Shown here: in pieces, positions 50,384-54,325 of the stretch | Numbering within the stretch: the first letter of the stretch is position 1 | Layout of the letters: every line of letters starts with the position of its first letter | Assembly: GCA_958415665.1 (NCBI GenBank) | Contig: CATYZK010000012.1 | Location: forward strand, 1-54,325 | From: an uncultured Collinsella sp. | Lineage (GTDB): Bacteria; Actinomycetota; Coriobacteriia; Coriobacteriales; Coriobacteriaceae | Length of the DNA stretch: 54,325 nt | Reading direction: 5' to 3' | Translations under genes and position numbers: made by a program | The notes under the pieces: generated by a model | Database searches by the model: none | Told to the model about the DNA's origin: nothing | The model's input: only the letters and a program-made list of their open reading frames with translations

Positions 50384-52249
50384 CTACTTCGTGTGCGGGA
50401 TACCCAGCACGTCGAGCGCGTTGGCCATAATGGACTGGAACGGCACCGCAGCGGCATCTGAGCCGCTCGGCGTTCCGTCGAGCGTGATATAGCACAGCAC
50501 CTTGGACGATTGTGCCGGTGCAAAGCCCATAAAGGACGACATGTAGTTCTCCTTGAGGTAGCCGCCGTTCTCGTCGGCACGTTCGGCCGTACCGGTCTTA
50601 CCCGCCACGTCATAGCCGTCAACCGCGCCGCCAACGCCCGTTCCCTCCGACACGACCGTCTGCATGCACGATGTCACCTGGGATGCGGCGTCCACCGAAA
50701 TCGCGCGCTCGCCTTCGCCCCAGTCCTTCTCGTCGCCTTTGCTGGACTTATAGAAGTGCGGGGTCATCATCACGCCGCCGTTGGCGATGCCGCCCACGGC
50801 ACGTGCGATCTCAATCGGCGAGACAGACAGCGCCTGTCCAAAGCTCATCGAGCCCAGCGTGGCGCCGTCATACTGGTCACGCTCCTTGACGATGCCCAGG
50901 CTCTCGCCCGGAAAATCGACACCAGAGCTGTGACCGATGCCCCACTTGTCCACATAGGCGGCAAAGTCGTCGGCACCGATCTTGCGCCCCACCAGGACAA
51001 ATCCCACGTTGGACGAACGGCGCATCATCTCGCGCACATCCATGGTCATGGCGTAGTCGCGCTTGTCGGCATCGGTGACGGTATCGTCGCCCACCTTGAT
51101 GCTCGCCGGCACCTCAAACGACGTACTCGACCGCACGACGCCCAAGTCGAAGCCGGCGCCCGCCACGAGCGTCTTAAAGACCGAGCCGGGCTCGTAGGCG
51201 TCGGTGACCAAGCGCAAGTTCATATCCTCGGTCTTGGCGTTTTCCAAATCGGTCTGGTCGTAGGTCGGATACGAGCAGGCTGCCAAGATCTCGCCTGTCG
51301 TAGGATCGGTGACCAGCGCCGAGCCGTTCTTGGCCTTAGTTTTCTCAACTGCCTCTGCCAGGGCATCCTCGGCCGCACGCTGGATATTGACGTCGAGCGT
51401 CGTCACGATATCAACGCCGTCGACCGCAGCCACCTTTTTATAGGCACCGCCCGCGATATAGCTGCCGTCCCTCGCGCGCTCGCGTACGAGAGAACCGTTC
51501 GTGCCGGTCAGAAGCTTGTTGTATTGCTTTTCGAGACCCGTCAAGCCGTCGTTGTCTACATTCACTACACCCAGCACCTGCGATGCCAGATTGCCGTATG
51601 GATATACACGCTTCATGGCCTGCTCAAAAAGCACGCCGGGCAGGTTCTTCTTCTCCAGCGCCGCAGCGTCGTCCTCGTCCACCTGGCGCTTGATATACAC
51701 CCAGGTTCCATCGGACTCAACGAGCTTGCGGCAGGTCTTTTTATCGATTCCAGTTGCCTTGACCAGCGCCGACACCGTCTTGTCAACATCCTCGACAAGC
51801 TGGGGGTTCACGGCGATGTTGCGACATTCGACCGACGACGCCAGCACGTTACCGTTGCGGTCGTAGATGGTGCCACGTTTGGCATAGAGGGTCTGCGCAA
51901 GCAGGCGGCGCGCATCGGCACGCTCGCGCAGTTTGTCGGCTTCGGCAATTTGATAGTCGGCAAGGCGAAAGACGCCCAAGCCCAAGCCAAGCCCAATGAA
52001 GCCCATGACGGCTTTGCGGCGAGGCAGAGGCGTGCCTGTGAGCCATTCGGTCGACGAACTCTTGCGCGACCTGGTGTTATGCACTTGAGGGCCGCCCGAG
52101 CCGCGAAGTCGCGACGCCGGGTCGTTGCCACGGGACTGCCCGGCGTTGTAAGATTGCCGACCCGTTCCTTGATAACCAGAACGTCCCCGCGACGAGGGAC
52201 GTCCAGAACCGCGGCCCCCATCGGAACCGCGGCGATAGTCATTTGTCAT
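50384..52249 (-). CDS. ftsI: Septal transpeptidase FtsI (PBP, class B)
   Basis: Class B penicillin-binding protein (621 aa) that crosslinks septal peptidoglycan, partner of FtsW. A Gly/Arg/Ser-rich cytosolic tail of about 75 residues precedes one helix (AVMGFIGLGLGLGVFRL, about 80-97). The pedestal domain starts with RGTIYDRNGNVLASSVE. Transpeptidase motifs are EPGSVFKTL (SxxK, nucleophile Ser), RRSSNVG (SxN) and DVAGKTGTAE (KTG). No PASTA domain is seen. The ATG at 52249 lies 17 bp behind ftsL. The promoter region of murF follows its stop. Confidence 0.95.
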   Translation of the reverse strand: MTNDYRRGSDGGRGSGRPSSRGRSGYQGTGRQSYNAGQSRGNDPASRLRGSGGPQVHNTRSRKSSSTEWLTGTPLPRRKAVMGFIGLGLGLGVFRLADYQIAEADKLRERADARRLLAQTLYAKRGTIYDRNGNVLASSVECRNIAVNPQLVEDVDKTVSALVKATGIDKKTCRKLVESDGTWVYIKRQVDEDDAAALEKKNLPGVLFEQAMKRVYPYGNLASQVLGVVNVDNDGLTGLEKQYNKLLTGTNGSLVRERARDGSYIAGGAYKKVAAVDGVDIVTTLDVNIQRAAEDALAEAVEKTKAKNGSALVTDPTTGEILAACSYPTYDQTDLENAKTEDMNLRLVTDAYEPGSVFKTLVAGAGFDLGVVRSSTSFEVPASIKVGDDTVTDADKRDYAMTMDVREMMRRSSNVGFVLVGRKIGADDFAAYVDKWGIGHSSGVDFPGESLGIVKERDQYDGATLGSMSFGQALSVSPIEIARAVGGIANGGVMMTPHFYKSSKGDEKDWGEGERAISVDAASQVTSCMQTVVSEGTGVGGAVDGYDVAGKTGTAERADENGGYLKENYMSSFMGFAPAQSSKVLCYITLDGTPSGSDAAAVPFQSIMANALDVLGIPHTK

Positions 52250-52266
52250 ACTCAGCTACCGTCTTG

Positions 52267-52737
52267 CTACTGAGCGGTCGCGGTCGCGTTGGCGCCCGCG
52301 GCTGCATCCTGCGAAAAGTCAAGTGTAACGCTCTCGCTGGGCTCCACCATGCCATAAGCGCCCGCAAGGTCGCGAATGCGTGTGTCGGCGCCATAGACCG
52401 AATGCATGACCTCCAGGTCGGAGCTCTCATCGGTCGCCTTTTCGAGCGTGTTGGTAAGCTCGGCGTTGCTGTTGAGCACCTGGGCCGTAACGCCGGCGAG
52501 CGCCACGCGGGCGACGCCAATCGTCATGAAGATAGCCGCAATGATGCAAAACGTTTTAAGAACGCTCATGAAAACCGGGCTTACCGCCTGGTTTGCCTGA
52601 CGGCCCGCGCCCGTGTAGACATCAAAGCGCGGCGTGCGCTGCTCACGGGGAGCAACGGGGGCCTGCGGCGTCTCACGATAGGCGGGCATGGCGTTCATAT
52701 CATAGGCGAGTGCTGCGCTTGAAGTGTTGTAGCCCAT
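52267..52737 (-). CDS. ftsL: FtsL-like septum protein
   Basis: Bitopic protein (156 aa) in the ftsL position between rsmH and ftsI. A cytosolic N-terminus of about 55 residues is followed by one helix (VLKTFCIIAAIFMTIGVARVAL, about 59-80). A heptad-rich stretch (AQVLNSNAELTNTLEKATDESSDLE begins near 86) fits a coiled coil, and the tail is Ala-rich. FtsL proteins share little sequence, so the call rests on size, topology and place. The ATG at 52737 has GGGAGG 9 nt upstream. Confidence 0.8.
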   Translation of the reverse strand: MGYNTSSAALAYDMNAMPAYRETPQAPVAPREQRTPRFDVYTGAGRQANQAVSPVFMSVLKTFCIIAAIFMTIGVARVALAGVTAQVLNSNAELTNTLEKATDESSDLEVMHSVYGADTRIRDLAGAYGMVEPSESVTLDFSQDAAAGANATATAQ

Positions 52738-52827
52738 GATATGCCGCCTCCCATCCCGAGTACGTTGGTAGTGTGTTTAAGCTTCGTTTATGGTGCGAGC
52801 GGGAGGTCCAATATCGCGCGGTCGCGC

Positions 52828-53793
52828 CTACAGACGCTGCGCCACGCGGATTTTGGCTGATCTCGCCCGAGGGTTGCGCTCAACCTCATCAGGCTGGGCA
52901 ACCAAAGGTTTGCGAGTGATGACCTTGAGTATCGGCACGTTGCCGCACACGCACACCGGAATCTCCGGCGGACACGTGCACCCCTGGCTCATCTCCTTAA
53001 AGTGATTCTTTACGATACGGTCCTCGAGCGAGTGATACGAGATGACGCAGATACGTCCGCCCGGATTGAGCCACCTGGTGGCGGCATCAAGCCCTCGTTC
53101 GAGCGCATCGAGCTCGTGATTGACCTCGATGCGAATGGCCTGGAAACTTTTCTTGGCCGGGTGTCCGCCATGCCGACGAGCGGCGGCCGGGATACCCGCC
53201 TTGATGATCTCGACAAATTGGCCGGTAGTTTCGATCGGTTCTTGCTCGCGGCGGCGCACGATCTCGCGCGCGATCTGCGAGGCGAACTTCTCTTCGCCGT
53301 AGACGCGTAGAATCCGGGCGAGGTCGTGTTCGTTATAGGTGTTGATGACCTCAGCTGCGTTTAAGGTGTTATTACCCGGATCCATCCGCATGTCCAATGG
53401 GGCGTCCTCGTTATACGAAAAGCCCCTGCCAGGGATATCGAGTTGCGGTGACGAAACGCCCAAATCGAACAGGAAGCCATCGACCCCGGGCACCTCGGCC
53501 GAGCAAAGCAGCTCGTCCAAGTCGCCGAAGTTGCCCTTCAGCAGCTGGTGCGGAACGCCGGGAACCTCGCGGTCCAGACGGGCGCCAGCGGCCTCGAGGG
53601 CCATGTCGTCCTGATCGACGCCGAGCAAAAGGCCCGTCTCCCCCACCTGCGCGGCCATCTTTACCGAATGGCCGGCACCGCCAAGGGTGCAATCGCAGAC
53701 AACGGAGCCGCTCTTTAGCCGCAGCGACTCAAGCACTTCGCCGAGCATGACAGGTTCATGCCGATATTCTTGTGTCAAGATCCCACGCTCCAT
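52828..53793 (-). CDS. rsmH: 16S rRNA (cytosine1402-N4)-methyltransferase
   Basis: SAM-dependent methyltransferase (321 aa, formerly MraW) modifying C1402 in the ribosomal P site. YRHEPVMLGEVLESL at the N-terminus, VVCDCTLGGAGHS near residue 32 (SAM loop), GVDQDDMALEAA near residue 58 and FDLGVSSPQLDIPGRGFSY near residue 108 are diagnostic. RRHGGHPAKKSFQAIRIEVN and ISYHSLEDRIVKNHF follow. A cysteine cluster (GCTCPPEIPVCVCG) near residue 275 is typical of Gram-positive members. The ATG at 53793 lies 20 bp behind mraZ. Confidence 0.96.
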   Translation of the reverse strand: MERGILTQEYRHEPVMLGEVLESLRLKSGSVVCDCTLGGAGHSVKMAAQVGETGLLLGVDQDDMALEAAGARLDREVPGVPHQLLKGNFGDLDELLCSAEVPGVDGFLFDLGVSSPQLDIPGRGFSYNEDAPLDMRMDPGNNTLNAAEVINTYNEHDLARILRVYGEEKFASQIAREIVRRREQEPIETTGQFVEIIKAGIPAAARRHGGHPAKKSFQAIRIEVNHELDALERGLDAATRWLNPGGRICVISYHSLEDRIVKNHFKEMSQGCTCPPEIPVCVCGNVPILKVITRKPLVAQPDEVERNPRARSAKIRVAQRL

Positions 53794-53813
53794 CCGTTAC
53801 CCGTGCCTTGCCC

Positions 53814-54248
53814 TTACGAGAAGAAGAGGTCCAGCAGGGCCTCATCGTCATCGTCCTCATCGGCCGTGGCGCGATCCCAAACCTCAAGGTGGTCGTAGTT
53901 GCCCACAACCGTGACCTCGCGGTCGAGGTTCGCCTGCCTGCGGAGAGACTCGGAAAGACCGATACGACCGGCGCTGTCCACGTCCATCGACGTGGTGCGC
54001 TTGTTGATCGCCCTCATGAGCTTCTGGTCGTTAATGTCACGCGGGTTAAAACCCTCGTGGCCCTCACGACCCGCGAAGAGTCCTTCGACCCACTTATCGA
54101 AGGCCTCGGCAGAGAACACGTACAGAGCATCGACATCCAGGGCTTTGAACACGCGAACGTGCTCTCCAAGCTCCTCGCGAAGGGGTGCAGGCAGGGACAG
54201 ACGACCTTTTGCATCGAGATTGCGCTCGTATGCACCAGTCATTCCCAT
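53814..54248 (-). CDS. mraZ: Transcriptional regulator MraZ
   Basis: AbrB-like double-fold DNA-binding protein (144 aa) that controls the division/cell-wall cluster it heads. Both repeats show the DxKGR / DxAGR signature: ERNLDAKGRLSLPAPLREEL near residue 8 and SMDVDSAGRIGLSESLRRQA near residue 87. The C-terminus is strongly acidic (ADEDDDDEALLDLFF). The ATG at 54248 has GAGGGGAGGG upstream. rsmH follows in the canonical order. Confidence 0.95.
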   Translation of the reverse strand: MGMTGAYERNLDAKGRLSLPAPLREELGEHVRVFKALDVDALYVFSAEAFDKWVEGLFAGREGHEGFNPRDINDQKLMRAINKRTTSMDVDSAGRIGLSESLRRQANLDREVTVVGNYDHLEVWDRATADEDDDDEALLDLFFS

Positions 54249-54284
54249 GTGCGCCCTCCCCTCGGTTACTCAGATGGCACGTAC

Positions 54285-54322
54285 GCGGGGAACCACCCCG
54301 CCTGTCGACGTCATTAATAATA
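54285..54322 (-). promoter_or_regulatory. mraZ promoter and palindrome
   Basis: Leftward, TATTAT at 54322-54317 is a plausible -10 box about 69 bp before the mraZ start. GCGGGGTGGTTCCCCGC at 54301-54285 is a perfect 6-bp palindrome just downstream of the expected start point. MraZ normally binds short G-rich repeats in this place; the classic TGGGN repeats are not clear here. Confidence 0.4.
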
Positions 54323-54325
54323 TGG

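Noticed and set aside
48480..50492. 670-codon rightward frame opposite mraY and murF
   Set aside because: Antisense shadow; composition is His/Gln/Arg-rich with no recognisable domain.
50510..52273. 587-codon rightward frame opposite ftsI
   Set aside because: Antisense to a penicillin-binding protein with all three active-site motifs.

Overview
The window (54.3 kb, GC-rich, C/G-ending codons) looks chromosomal and comes from an actinobacterium of the class Coriobacteriia, most likely Collinsella or a close relative. This is inferred from the protein sequences, from SepF and DivIVA without FtsA, and from many gene-specific hairpin terminators. I see no tRNA or rRNA gene, CRISPR array, integrase or transposase. 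The one classical RNA gene is RNase P RNA (rnpB), with a TPP riboswitch in front of thiC.

Layout. 0.3-10 kb holds single-gene units: an MFS exporter, O-acetylhomoserine sulfhydrylase (metY), a C_GCAxxG_C_C redox protein, YigZ, rnpB, ribosomal protein S1, a HAD phosphatase, a cysteine desulfidase (cyuA), rpiB and ndk. 10.4-13.6 kb holds argH and argG, with an unrecognised 56-codon gene between them. 14-30.5 kb holds a Cof-type phosphatase, polA, an M18 aminopeptidase, yaaA, riboswitch-controlled thiC, thiD, a pentapeptide-repeat protein, an SGNH esterase, a macrodomain (PARG-like) protein, a BI-1 protein, pit with its DUF47 partner, and a nitroreductase. 30.6-54.3 kb is one long leftward division and cell-wall region: mraZ-rsmH-ftsL-ftsI-murF-mraY-murD-ftsW-murG-murC-murB-ftsQ-ftsZ, then pgeF-pstS-pstC-pstA-pstB-phoU-yggS-sepF-yggT-divIVA.

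The most notable organisation is a complete high-affinity phosphate system (pstSCAB-phoU) inserted into the ftsZ-distal ylm block. pgeF and pstS share an ATGA stop/start, and a PHO-box-like 11-bp direct repeat lies in front of pgeF. Peptidoglycan synthesis, divisome assembly and phosphate uptake are therefore physically linked here; murE and ftsA are absent from the block.

The most novel-looking material is between genes. Several palindromic families recur with changed stems: a tandem pair of hairpins at 29.6-29.8 kb whose 27-28 nt loop is nearly identical while the stems differ; two terminator-like hairpins with the same GGACAGGC loop on either side of the pentapeptide gene; and two copies of a GTAG...CTAC palindrome. 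Four larger inverted repeats also occur, near 0.15-0.29, 13.7, 15.1 and 19.6 kb. Other points of note are a yggT gene that has no ATG/GTG/TTG at its N-terminus and probably starts at ATC, and a PARG-like protein whose QEE catalytic signature reads QEA.
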